Source of the DNA: Trichaptum fuscoviolaceum
Taxonomy: Eukaryota > Basidiomycota > Agaricomycetes > Hymenochaetales > Trichaptaceae
Reading direction: 5' to 3'
DNA length: 64,000 nucleotides
Assembly: GCA_910574455.1 (NCBI GenBank)
Contig: CAJSYZ010000007.1
Location: 3,417,773-3,481,772, forward strand
The notes below the pieces were generated by a model. It was not told the DNA's origin, did not search any database, and saw only the letters and a program-made list of their open reading frames with translations. Both the position numbers and the translations under genes were made by a program. This document shows positions 1-9,306 of the stretch, one piece after another. Position 1 is the stretch's first letter; each line of letters starts with the position of its first letter.

Positions 1-1809
1 TTGTAAACCGTCAGCTGAGAGCTAATATGAAATTCAATCAGCAAGAACTCACCTTGACAAGAGCAAACAAGATGTCCGTACTTAACGTCCGCTCATGAGC
101 TTCGTCAATAATTAAGGCAGAGTAACTCGCGAGATCCGGCTCCGTCAAGAACTCTCGAAGAAGCATACCATCCGTCATGTATTTAATCACGGTCTTGTCG
201 CTTGTACAGTCCTCGAAACGGATCGAATATCCAACCTCGTAGCCCACCTTGGTACCCACTTCCTCCGCTACACGTGCTGCAACGCTCATTGCAGCAACAC
301 GACGCGGCTGCGTGCACCCGACCTTCATCCCATTCGCTGTGTAGCCAGCCTCGTGAAGGTACTGCGGGAGTTGTGTCGTCTTGCCCGAGCCCGTCTCTGC
401 AACGACAATGAGCACGGGAAACTTCTGAATCGCCTCCAGTAACTGATCGCGGAATTGATAGATTGGCAGACTCTTCCGCGTCTCGTCGATAGTCTGAGCG
501 CGCTTTTCTGCCTCTTCGATCTGTTGCCTTAGCAGGCGCTCCGCCGGAGTAAGGTTTGCTTCCGCACTCATTGTGTCCGATAGGACGAACTGGATCGTCT
601 GGCTCTCGTCAAAGACATACTCGTAGTCGTCGACAGGTTGCTCCTTGTCCAGAGCGCCGGTTCGGAAGGTACTGTGTTTCGTCTGTGCCGCCTCCCACTG
701 GTCGACATCTGTGACGAACTGGTCATCCTTGGTCTTAGCCTCTTCGTATCGTTGATAGAGCACGGCTTCCTTCTTCTTGCGGTCAATTTTGCCCTGCTCT
801 GTTATGTAGTCTTCAGGAAGAGCATAACCGTCATAACGGTCGTCAACATTCATCCGTTCCTCCGCCAGACGAAGCACTTCTTTCTTGTACTCGAGCTCTT
901 TGCGTTCTCGCTTGGAGACCTTCATACCACGAAACAGCGCCTCATCATCTGCGATTTCCTTGCGAAGAAGCTCGATCTGCTGGAGTTCTCGCTTCGAAAG
1001 GTAGTCCTGACGCGAGCGCTCACGGAGGGAGGGTAATGCAGCGCCGCGCGCCGTGGAGTCGTCTGCGAGCAGTCTGCGTTTGGATGCGTCGATAGCAGCA
1101 GCACCCTTCGTCGAGCGGTCTTCAACGACCTTCTTCGCTCGGTCCTTGTCTCGATCTCGCATGCGCTCAGCGAACGCATCTCGTTCTTCAAGGTCCCGTA
1201 GTCGTTCCATCTCTTTACGAGCAGCTTCTTCCTCTGGTGTCTCCATATGCTCCTCATCATGGTCTTCGCGTTCCTGTTCATCGTCTTCTCCTTTCCGACG
1301 TTTCCGTGCAACAGCGGGCTCTTCCTCGTCACTTTCCCAATCCCGGCCATCTGTTTCCCTCTTCCTCACATGTCTATCCTTCCGGTCTCGATCCTTCTCT
1401 TTCTCCTTTCCCTTCTCCTTCTTCAGCGGTTTGATGATATCGGTATCCTCCTCCTCGATGAACGAGTATTTCTGCTTCTGCAGTGCTTTCGCTTCTTTCT
1501 CAGCTTGCTTCCGTGCTGAGTCGTTGGAGTGTTTGTGCTTGGTCTTCCGAGGAGCACGGCTATAGACCTCATTTACGAATGTATGTGTGTCGGGAGTATC
1601 GGGGAGTCCGATAGCCTGTAGAGATGAGAATAGAGATTGAGCTGATTTTGCAGATGAGGCAGACGCTATGAGGTAGTCGACTGTCGTTTTGTCCGACAGA
1701 CCGAATATCTGAAAAAATGCGAGAATTTTAGAAACATGTGGATGTAAGATAGCACTAAAGGACTCACTCTGAGGACATTGTCATTTATGTAGCGTTCAAG
1801 GTCTGCCAT
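1..1809 (-). CDS. PRP2: DEAH-box pre-mRNA splicing helicase, Prp2/Cdc28/DHX16 type (partial, cut by window edge)
   Basis: Spliceosome-activating ATP-dependent RNA helicase, acting in the nucleus before the first catalytic step of splicing (family knowledge). Exon 1 (1809-1769) encodes a short start [15 protein letters not shown] 60 bp intron follows, and exon 2 (1708-53) carries the long charged Glu/Arg/Lys-rich N-terminal region, the conserved DHX16 linker (around YEYVFDESQ) and the first helicase motifs: [14 protein letters not shown] P-loop (here [10 protein letters not shown]), [15 protein letters not shown] and DEAH. A GTGAGT donor at 52-47 ends the exon after ALVK; the remaining RecA2, ratchet and OB-fold exons lie left of the window. 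The ATG is supported by the exon 1/exon 2 join giving [12 protein letters not shown], typical of the family N-terminus. Divergent from the guanylate kinase gene. Confidence 0.92.
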
Positions 1810-2177
1810 GCCATGAACGCGGTGTCCAAAGTGTTCGAATATTATACTACATTGAAGTCGGAGCCGGGATAGTAATACTAAGTCACACGGTTATAAGACC
1901 ATTACAAGTCAGTTGTAGCCTCATTACAACGAATCCTAATAGCACTGTATTTGAAGTTCAAATTGATGGTTACATGACCATTTGATAAAAACTGAAATAG
2001 CAGCTTCGTTGTTGTTTTCTGTCCTTCTTACTCGGTCTTGAAGAGCTGGCATCTCGACACTACGCACACATAAAATCGGATGGCCGCCGCCTCCTAACGT
2101 CCGCATATCTTCTCTTTTCATCGTCGACCTCCACCCTTCGACCCTACCATTTGCATAGACACCTGCCAGTGCGCACG
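1810..2177. promoter_or_regulatory. Divergent promoter region between PRP2 and GUK1
   Basis: 368 bp between the start codons of two divergently transcribed housekeeping genes. No further ORF with coding character is seen. It must contain both core promoters, but I recognise no specific factor site. Confidence 0.5.
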
Positions 2178-2958
2178 ATGGCCTCGTTCTCGCGCCCGCT
2201 GGTGATCTCAGGCCCGAGCGGCACAGGCAAAAGCACCCTGCTGAGCCGCCTCTTCGCTGATTATCCCGACAAATTTGGCTTCAGCGTCTCCCGTGCGTCG
2301 TCTAGTCACTCACACGAACGCTCTGCGTGCTTGCGCTGATGCTAGCATATGTTCTCGCTGGTGCGCAAAAAAAATTCTGATCTTTTTGGTTCCGCGGAAT
2401 AGACACGACCCGCGCCCCGCGCCCGAACGAAGTAGACGGCAAGGCATACCACTTCGTGACACGGGATGATTTCCTCGACCTGCGCGCCAAGGGCGGGTTC
2501 ATCGAGACTGCCGAGTTTGCCGGAAACCTGTATGGCACGAGCAAAGCTGCAGTGAAGACAGTGCACGACGAGGGCCGGCGCTGTATACTCGACATCGAAG
2601 CTCAGGTCAGTCTCTTGGCGCCGGATACGAGCTCGGCTCACCCTATCCTTGCGAATAGGGGGTTCGACAAGTAAAGGAGACAGATCTTAATCCTGTCTAC
2701 CTGTTCATCTCGCCGCCTTCAATGGCCGCACTGAAAGAACGTCTTACGGGACGCGGCACCGACCCAGAGGAGGCCATACGGAAGCGCCTTGCGACTGCGA
2801 TCAAGGAGATCGATTATGCGACAACTGGCGCGCATGACATAGTCCTTGTGAATGATGATTTGGATCGCTGTTACGAGCTTTTCAAGCGTGTTGCACTGGG
2901 CGAGGAAGTCCATGGCGATACGCTGCCGGTTTCATTGGTGGAGGAGGATAAAAAATAA
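2178..2958 (+). CDS. GUK1: Guanylate kinase
   Basis: Cytosolic enzyme converting GMP and ATP to GDP and ADP. Exons 2178-2292, 2403-2605 and 2659-2958 sum to 618 nt, giving 205 aa, the usual length for eukaryotic guanylate kinase. The P-loop GPSGTGKST lies at about residues 10-18. The join of exons 1 and 2 restores the GMP-binding motif [16 protein letters not shown], and exon 3 starts with GVRQ, also a family signature. The ATG at 2178 is preferred over the in-frame upstream ATG at 2151 because [15 protein letters not shown] matches the normal N-terminus. It is convergent with MAK16; their stop codons are 137 bp apart. Confidence 0.95.
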
Positions 2959-3095
2959 ATCAAACCGAACGAGATTCGATGAGATGTTACGATTTGTATA
3001 TATGGACGATGAGGGTACGGAAAGCGATATAGATGTAGATTGCGCTCGCAAGATACCCTGGTAGATGAAAAGAATAAATACGACAATGCAGATAT

Positions 3096-4396
3096 CTAAT
3101 GTGTGAGCATCTCCCGAGCTGCTGGTACAAATTCCTCCTCGTACTCGACTTCCACACGAGGGCCACCTGTAGTTGAATAAAGTACGATTGAGGGGGGTGA
3201 AGCAAAGTGAGAAAAGGGAAGACGTACGTTTTGCTTTCTTTTCCGGTCGTTTTTTCGCCTTCCGGGGTACAGGAGGTGCTTTCCGTTTGCCCTTCTTCGA
3301 CGCTTCCTCCCCGTCCGATTCCTCATCATCCTCATCATCCTCATCCGTCCCGAATTCCTCCATATCAACGCCCTCACCCGCCTCTTCCAGGTCACTCAGC
3401 CCATCCTCACTCTCATCCCCGCTCAGATCACTGACGAACTCCCTATCCCCCCACTCCTCGTCCTCTTCAAACTCACCCTCGAGCTCCTCTTCGTCCTCTT
3501 CCTCGCTCTCATCGTCTTCCAAATCCTCCAAGCCATCCTCTAGAATCTTTTCCTTGTCTGACTTCCCGCGCGACTGGTCGAGTACGGCCTGCCACACGGA
3601 CTCGTTCACGTTAAGTGGGGCGTCCCCGTACGCCCTCGTCTTCAGGCGCTCAATGAGCTCCTTCTCGATCGACTTTTCTAGGTGTGCCGCAGCGAGCGCC
3701 TTCCGTTCACGGGTAGCCTCCCGTCGCTCAAGCTTTTTCTTCACGCCGACTAGTTTTGTTCTATTAAGCAAATAAGACAGTTAAAGCACCTTCCGACGAA
3801 TAAGCGAGTAGTAGAGCATACTGTTGTCTCAGCTTCATACGCCGCATCTTAATCAAGTACTGCGTGATCTTCGTTACACGCTGCTTGCATTTATGAATCA
3901 TGAAATTCGGCCAATAGATCAACTCCTTGTCGATCTTAGAACACGGCGCAAAACTTCAGATGTGATTGTAATAATCAAAAAGGGGGAAATGCACCTGTTG
4001 CAGCGCAGCAGCATAGTTATTCGATAGCTTTATCCGCTCCCACATATGTTTTGGGCTATGTGCTCGTTCGATCGTCTTCATGTAGAGGTACAACACGCCT
4101 AGTCCAAGTAATGTCAAAAATGCGTCCTATACGAAGCTCCACCTCGCTGCTGCTCACCTTCTTTTTCGCGCACAGTGGCATACCGCGAGTTTGCCAGCGG
4201 GCATGATTGGCGGTTACAGAAACCAGTGACGTTATATTCGTTTCTGCAGAAGTTTTGGGTTGCGGTCCTGAGGAATACAAGCGCTACGATTTTAGCTCTG
4301 ACCTCGGATTTCTGTAAAACATGAAGGTACTCACTTGACCTTGTATGAGCAGAACTGCTGGTTAATTACGGACCATATCACGTCGTCGCTCTGCAT
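3096..4396 (-). CDS. MAK16: Ribosome biogenesis protein Mak16
   Basis: Nucleolar factor for 60S subunit assembly (family knowledge). Six exons, 4396-4335, 4267-4158, 4098-3995, 3934-3822, 3760-3228 and 3166-3096, sum to 993 nt and 330 aa. The protein starts [19 protein letters not shown]. The four conserved cysteines lie in [19 protein letters not shown], followed by [27 protein letters not shown] and the basic KKKLERRE block. The C-terminal third is a very acidic Asp/Glu/Ser tract, then a Lys-rich stretch and the family-typical RVEVEYEEE end. Antisense Ser-rich open frames over the acidic tract are shadows. The first two exons have no long ORF and are easily missed by simple ORF calling. Confidence 0.93.
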
Positions 4397-4479
4397 TTTG
4401 TTATGTGCAAGAGAGTATTAGAGTGCAGCAAAGTCAAGACCATACGAAACGAAAGTTGTAACTTGTAATTAACCGCCCA

Positions 4480-4840
4480 TGAAATTTCGGTAGTCTATTT
4501 TTGGAATGCTTGCCGACACCGTTTGAACCAAACAAATCAGTATCGCACTGCCACTGCCAGTAATTCGGACCCGCCGGGGCTCTTGGTCTCTTTCTCCATT
4601 TCGTTCATTTGAATATCGGAAGTTGTTTGTTTTACATTCAGAAACACCGGTTGAGTATACGACCACACATCTCATCTATGGGAAGAAAGGAAAGAAAGAT
4701 CTCAACTCAAAAGCGGTCACTTCGGCCGAACATTCAGTACATATGGAACTCACTGTTGCACGAATTTATCGTTCTTGCCTTGAAATCTGATAACTTAGAC
4801 ACAAACGACTTACCATTACAACGGGCGCTGAACGGAAGCC
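4480..4840 (+). repeat. Dispersed repeat, copy A
   Basis: This stretch aligns by eye, with about 70% identity and small gaps, to the reverse complement of 16370-16760, and its 4725-4835 part also resembles 15635-15720. Shared blocks include TTGGTCTCTTT, TTTCGTTCATT followed by GAATATCG, and GAACATTCAGTA. It lies between the Mak16 start and the 3' end of the first RBR gene. No protein is recognisable in it. It is probably an old mobile-element remnant or a duplicated intergenic piece. Confidence 0.5.
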
Positions 4841-5069
4841 TCGTCTGCAAATGTAATTATCTGCTTGTTTCTAAATGATGCACTAAAAGTGATACGTGAC
4901 ATATGGCGTTCTCATTTGGATTCGGTGAGAAAATCACTACGAATTCACCGGGATTCCGTAGCAGAAAAATACACACATGAATGTAGTACAAACCGTTTCG
5001 TAATGCACCGATCATGGCAATGGAGTCTAGTCAGATCATGTGTTAAGAATAGGGATGAGAAGAGGGTAA

Positions 5070-8000
5070 TCAACGACGGCAGGTGTGGTTATACTGGCCC
5101 TGAAGGTCTCCTCCACATCTGTAGCAAAAATGACTGGAAATAGTTTAGTTATCTCGGACATTCAATGAGAGGAATAGCGAAGACGTACACATTGCAGCCT
5201 GGTGCTCTGCACTGTAATCACGCCCATTGTTAGCGTACTAGATAACGTTTAAATGTGTCGAGAGACTTACAGTCATATGATCACATCCACTTATTTTTTC
5301 ACTCGGTGTCCCACAACCTATTTTGACGGGGATCAGCATTTTGCCTACAACATGAAAAAATCCGTACCTGGGCATCGCTTCCACCCTTGCGCACCCATGA
5401 GGTGATTGAGCTCGTTTGTACCATCACATGAATGCGGTGGGTCACTGTTTTCCGTAGCCGGTTGTTGGCATATTTTGCACCAAGAATGTGCACATTTCGG
5501 CAGTGGGCAGGTTAAGACCTGTGCATCCTCAAACTCCTTTCGGTCGACGAACATAGCATTCTTGCACCTGAAGGAAGTAGAGTCAACAACGGGGTTTTCC
5601 AGCGCTCTTCAACTCAGCAATGCAGACCTACTTTCGACACTCGATAGGAACAGATACTGCAATCATCTGCATCTCATCAAACTTCGTGAAATCCTTCTCT
5701 TCAATCCCGAGCTGACGAACAACCTCCTCTGATATGACTTTCGATATACTCAGAATTACGTATTGAATGTGAATGTAGCAATTTAACTCACCGCCGATTT
5801 TCGCCTTGTCCTTCTCTGTTGAGCAGCTCGGGCACTCAATGGGGAACTTGTTCTCGCTTATCCGAGCAACAACATGGCCACGAAGGCATTCGCGGCAGAA
5901 CGAATGCCCGCACCCGTTTACACGCGCTACAAAGTCTTCCGGGACGTCTTCCATGCAGATCGTGCACGCAAACGTGACCTGTGCAACAGCCTGCAGTTTC
6001 TCAAGTTGTACGCGAAGTTGTTCATCCTCGTCATTGAACTCGGATTGCAGGCGCATCGCGAGGTCCAGATCAACGTCATGCTGAGACTCACGGACTGTTG
6101 CAGGTGAAAGGGACTGCTTGCCGCCGGAGGCAGGCAACTCTCCACGCACTCTCTGCCCCACTCTCTGATACGCTCTATTCACAGATCTAGAGGTCGAGCT
6201 TAAGTAGACTTCGTCCTTGAGCTTACGAGTAGCTTGGAGTTGTGCGAGTGCCTCAGCGTAAGTGCTCGAGTTACTTCCCTTGCTTGAGCGCAGAAAATAC
6301 TCATCACGCAGAGATGTCCCGTTTAATGCATTTTCGCCGATTCTAGACCTTGGAATGCTCCCGACGTTATACCCTGCAATGTAACTCGATTTGTTTTCAT
6401 GCCGGCGTTCATGCTCTAAGCGTGTGGCTTCCTCTTGCTCAACGCGTAGTAGTATCCGACGTTTGACATCTTCATCTGCTTCGCCAGCACTCTGCCCCCC
6501 CGCTGAATTATTTTTCGGGTTTGAAGAATCCTCCTTCACTAGTTGCATCTGAATTCGATATGCAAGCTCCCTATCCCTACGTTCAATGTCGCTCGTGCTC
6601 CCAGACTTGCTAGCTTTATCTGAATAGCTTGTACGTGTTTTTGACCCATACGATCCTCCCGGCGCCCTTCGCTCAGGGGCTAAGTCAACCTTCTGGGGAG
6701 TTGGGGTTGGCCGGGCTTTCGCTTCACTCGCCGTTTTCAATTCGTCGATCTGAGCGCTGACAGCCAAGTCTGAATCTGTTTCTTTCTGTTTCTGCTCTTT
6801 TCCTACATGCTGTGTGCCTGATGGACCGGGATCTGAACGCACAGCCTCATTGCCCGTCGAGCTCGAGCCCCAGAAAGAAGGAATTGCGTCGCTTGCCCAA
6901 GATACTTTCTGCCAGAGACTAGTTGATACCGATTGGTCCGTGGCTTTCCCTTTCCCTTTGTCGTAGGATGAATAGGATTTCCTACCGTCATGACTCGAGT
7001 CGAGACGAGCATCCTTTGATCTGAGCGACCGAAGCTGAGTCTCAAGTTCTCGTGAGGTCTTTTTAAGCTTCTCGTTCTCCGCGATCATCCTTCTCCGTTC
7101 AGCCTGGAGATCCCGAACGGTTTTCTCAAGTTTCCCGTTCTCCGTAGTAATGGCATTGTACCTGGTCTTCCCGATTTCTTCCTGAACCCTCAACCTGAGG
7201 AGACCAAAGTTCGCGTCAAATAGAGTCTGAAGCGCATCATCGCTGTTGCTAAGGTCCCGCTCGCCGGCTTGGAACAGATGCGCGGATAAGTTCGAAAGAA
7301 GCTGCGCTTCCCATTGCAATTCGCTATCAGAAGCGAGACTTTCGTCCACAGGAAGGAGCTCCGCGATGTACCTCGCGGTCATCGCTGCGGAAGTGAAGAA
7401 AATAAAGGCTGCGCCATCAGGATGGTCAGGGCGAGGATGAGAGTCAAAGATGGCGTAAACTGAGTTGTGAGGATTGACCAGTCTCAAACAGACAATAATT
7501 TCTGGAGGCCGTGTAAGCACTACGGCACAAGACCGTCGCGCGTCGGTGATGCCCTCAAGATTGCTGATTAATTGCATATGAGTAAAAGTACTAGAGTTGA
7601 ATATACTGAGACCTACTTCAGTAGGCGATGAAAGGCATCGAAACTAGGCTTTTGATAAGCGAACGAGATCAAATGCAACGATGCCTCAAACAACGGAGTC
7701 CTATAGATGTCCTCAAGCTCGAAGTGAGCTTCGTTCGGCCAATAGGCACAGATCGACATAATATCCTAGGCGGGCTGGTTAGTATTAGACTTGGACCGAA
7801 ATGTCGTTCTCACCTGCATAGTCTTCCTCTCTAACATCGCCGCAATTAACCCATCTCCCCGAACGCCTTTTCGTTCAATATCCAGCACAATCCTTGCACA
7901 GTTCAGGGCAGCGAGTCCACACGCCGCAGAGCCGCCCGCGCTGTATTGGCTAATGCCTGCATGGGTGCACAAATATTCCTGGCCGCTGTGTATTGCATGT

Positions 8001-8089
8001 ATGGGTGCAATGGAGACGAATGGGTTCGTCGCCTTACGGAAATATTTGACTCGACCGTTAGCATCCATTATCGTATTTGTTGTATACAT
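5070..8089 (-). CDS. RBR (RING-IBR-RING) E3 ubiquitin ligase with N-terminal cysteine-peptidase-like domain, paralog 1
   Basis: Predicted E3 ligase of the RING/HECT hybrid class. Exons 8089-7814, 7765-7617, 7563-5792, 5737-5632, 5567-5368, 5317-5271, 5211-5189 and 5133-5070 sum to 2637 nt, 878 aa. RING1 starts with CTICMEDV at about residue 675, IBR has CPLPKCAHSWCKIC, and RING2 has CPGCGTPSEKISGCDHMTC, whose last Cys is the expected catalytic thioester residue, then HFCYRCGG. Residues 1-230 form a separate domain: GGSAACGLAALNC (Cys57) and FDSHPRPDHP (Asp182, His184), which suggests a papain-like fold. The middle is low-complexity with coiled coil and UIM-like repeats such as LAMRLQSEF. The paralog at 18613-21008 shares the intron plan. 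The intron at 7766-7813 has a perfect TACTAAC branch site. The RBR call is firm; the peptidase call is inference. Confidence 0.88.
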
Positions 8090-8621
8090 GGTAGAAGTAC
8101 CCGCAGTTCAGTGGCAGAAAATGGGGGCAAGTGCCTAGAAGATCTGAGAGACCACGGAAAGACTTGAAGGCCCACCTTGCTTTAGAACTCGTAAGACATG
8201 GAGAGGCAATGAGGCAAGGCGCTGCTGAGTTCTATTAGGGTGCATCGTTGTGATAGAGTTCGCGAACTCGAATGACCACAAGACCTCTGGATCTGAAAAC
8301 CTGTACCCGGATGTCGTTATACACAGCTGTTCATCGCTTCATATGATCTCTTCTGAGAGAAAAGTAGGACAAGACAGGCAACTTGACTGATTTGGCGAAG
8401 TAACTAACTTGCACAACGAGAACGTTCTAACGGCGCTGCCTTGCGTGCCAGAGGAAGAAAGGGCCGTCCGGTCTTACCTCAATTATAGCTTTTACCGGCT
8501 AGTAGTACTATGTATGTAGTAAACCACTAGTACGTTTCTAATGAAGAAGCTTATGTAACCTTAATATAATCAAATAGGACATTCGCGGGATGATTGGCCC
8601 GAAAGTTAACGAGGCGGATGA
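8090..8621. other. Intergenic, RBR1 upstream region
   Basis: About 530 bp upstream of RBR1 and left of the transposon-like element. It presumably holds the RBR1 promoter. I see no ORF with coding character, no repeat and no RNA gene in it. Confidence 0.4.
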
Positions 8622-8814
8622 CAGAGTAATACTGAATGCTATTCAGCCACCAAGGTTGCGACGCAAAACGATCACGTGCTCTAATTCGCACGCAAAGCAG
8701 AGTCGCGTCGCACTCACTACTTCAACTTCAAGTTTTGTATGTAGACTCCTTAGTATTGTGTTGAATGCCTAATGAAAATATATACTTTGACACTAATCCT
8801 AACATAAGAAAACA

Positions 8815-8985
8815 TATATATTCCCCCCACTAATCCTAACAAGAACCCTAACCACTAACCTTAGCCCTACCCTAACCTTAACATGGGGGGCTTCGCCCCC
8901 CAAACCCCCCAATAACCCTAACATAACCCTAACCGGGGGCTTCGCCCCCGGACCCCCACCCTAACAACCCTAACGCCCTAACGGT
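8815..8985 (+). repeat. Degenerate telomere-like CCCTAA repeats with two GGGGGC-TTC-GCCCCC hairpins
   Basis: About ten CCCTAA/ACCCTAAC units, many imperfect (CTAATCC, CTTAGCC), are interrupted by two perfect hairpins with 7-8 bp G/C stems and a TTC loop, near 8886-8902 and 8934-8952. The tract lies wholly inside the 8631-9170 element, between single-copy genes. It is therefore an interstitial telomere-like sequence carried by the element, not a chromosome end. Confidence 0.75.
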
Positions 8986-9009
8986 CTCGAAAAAAGAAAA
9001 AAAAAGAAA

Positions 9010-9080
9010 ATTACATTAACGAGGGTCGAACTCGCAAGTCGATTAGTCCCTAAGAATATCCATTACACCACGAGAGCAAC
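9010..9080 (-). other. tRNA-like sequence with Pol III A- and B-box-like motifs, probably a decayed tRNA or SINE head
   Basis: On the minus strand, GCTCTCGTGGTGTAATGG resembles the 5' half and A box of a fungal tRNA, and GCGAGTTCGACCCTCGT forms a good T arm with a B-box-like core. The run ends in T-rich sequence (from 9011 down to about 8990) like a Pol III terminator. The acceptor arms do not pair and the anticodon arm is poor, so I do not call a functional tRNA. It lies inside the transposon-like element. Confidence 0.5.
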
Positions 9081-9306
9081 ATTTATAATAGCTAATTGGT
9101 GTTACTAATACTAATTTAGCATCACGTGATCGTTTTGCGTCGCAAACTTGGTGGCTAAATAGCATTCAGTCAGAGTAATTGAGCTGAATGCCTCTTGGTC
9201 GTCTGCTCACCGTCACCGACGTTCTCCTCCGCCAACATTGTCGAACAACGCCCGCAACAACGACGCAGACAACGCGCAGTCCACCGGGCCCCGCAGCCGG
9301 GGAGAA

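Larger units (their letters stand above)
8622..9179. mobile_element. Non-autonomous DNA transposon (MITE-like) with 48 bp terminal inverted repeats and 9 bp target-site duplication
   Basis: The element body is 8631-9170 (540 bp). Its first 48 bases and the reverse complement of its last 48 bases agree at 46 positions, starting ACTGAATGCTATT and ending in ACGATCACGTG. It is flanked by the direct 9 bp repeat CAGAGTAAT at 8622-8630 and 9171-9179. A 9 bp duplication is the hallmark of Mutator-like (MULE) insertions, though other superfamilies can give 8-10 bp. No transposase frame is present, so it would need one in trans. The inside holds telomere-like CCCTAA repeats, two GC hairpins and a tRNA-like block, listed separately. 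It sits just upstream of the mitochondrial carrier gene. Confidence 0.85.

Noticed and set aside
1053..1565. 170-residue Ser/Arg-rich plus-strand open frame
   Set aside because: Antisense shadow of the charged N-terminal region of the Prp2-like helicase.
3173..3775. 200-residue Ser-rich plus-strand open frame
   Set aside because: It is the antisense of the acidic Asp/Glu tract of Mak16; composition alone explains it.
5317..5361. A ten-residue insertion between the first and second Cys pair of RING2 in RBR paralog 1
   Set aside because: It came from using the first AG acceptor. The next acceptor (AAAATAG) gives a standard CPGCGTPSEKISGCDHMTC and matches the paralog.
8815..8985. Chromosome end or subtelomere
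   Set aside because: The telomere-like tract is imperfect, lies inside an element with a target duplication, and has conserved single-copy genes on both sides.
9010..9080. Functional tRNA gene
   Set aside because: The acceptor stem does not pair and no clear anticodon arm forms.
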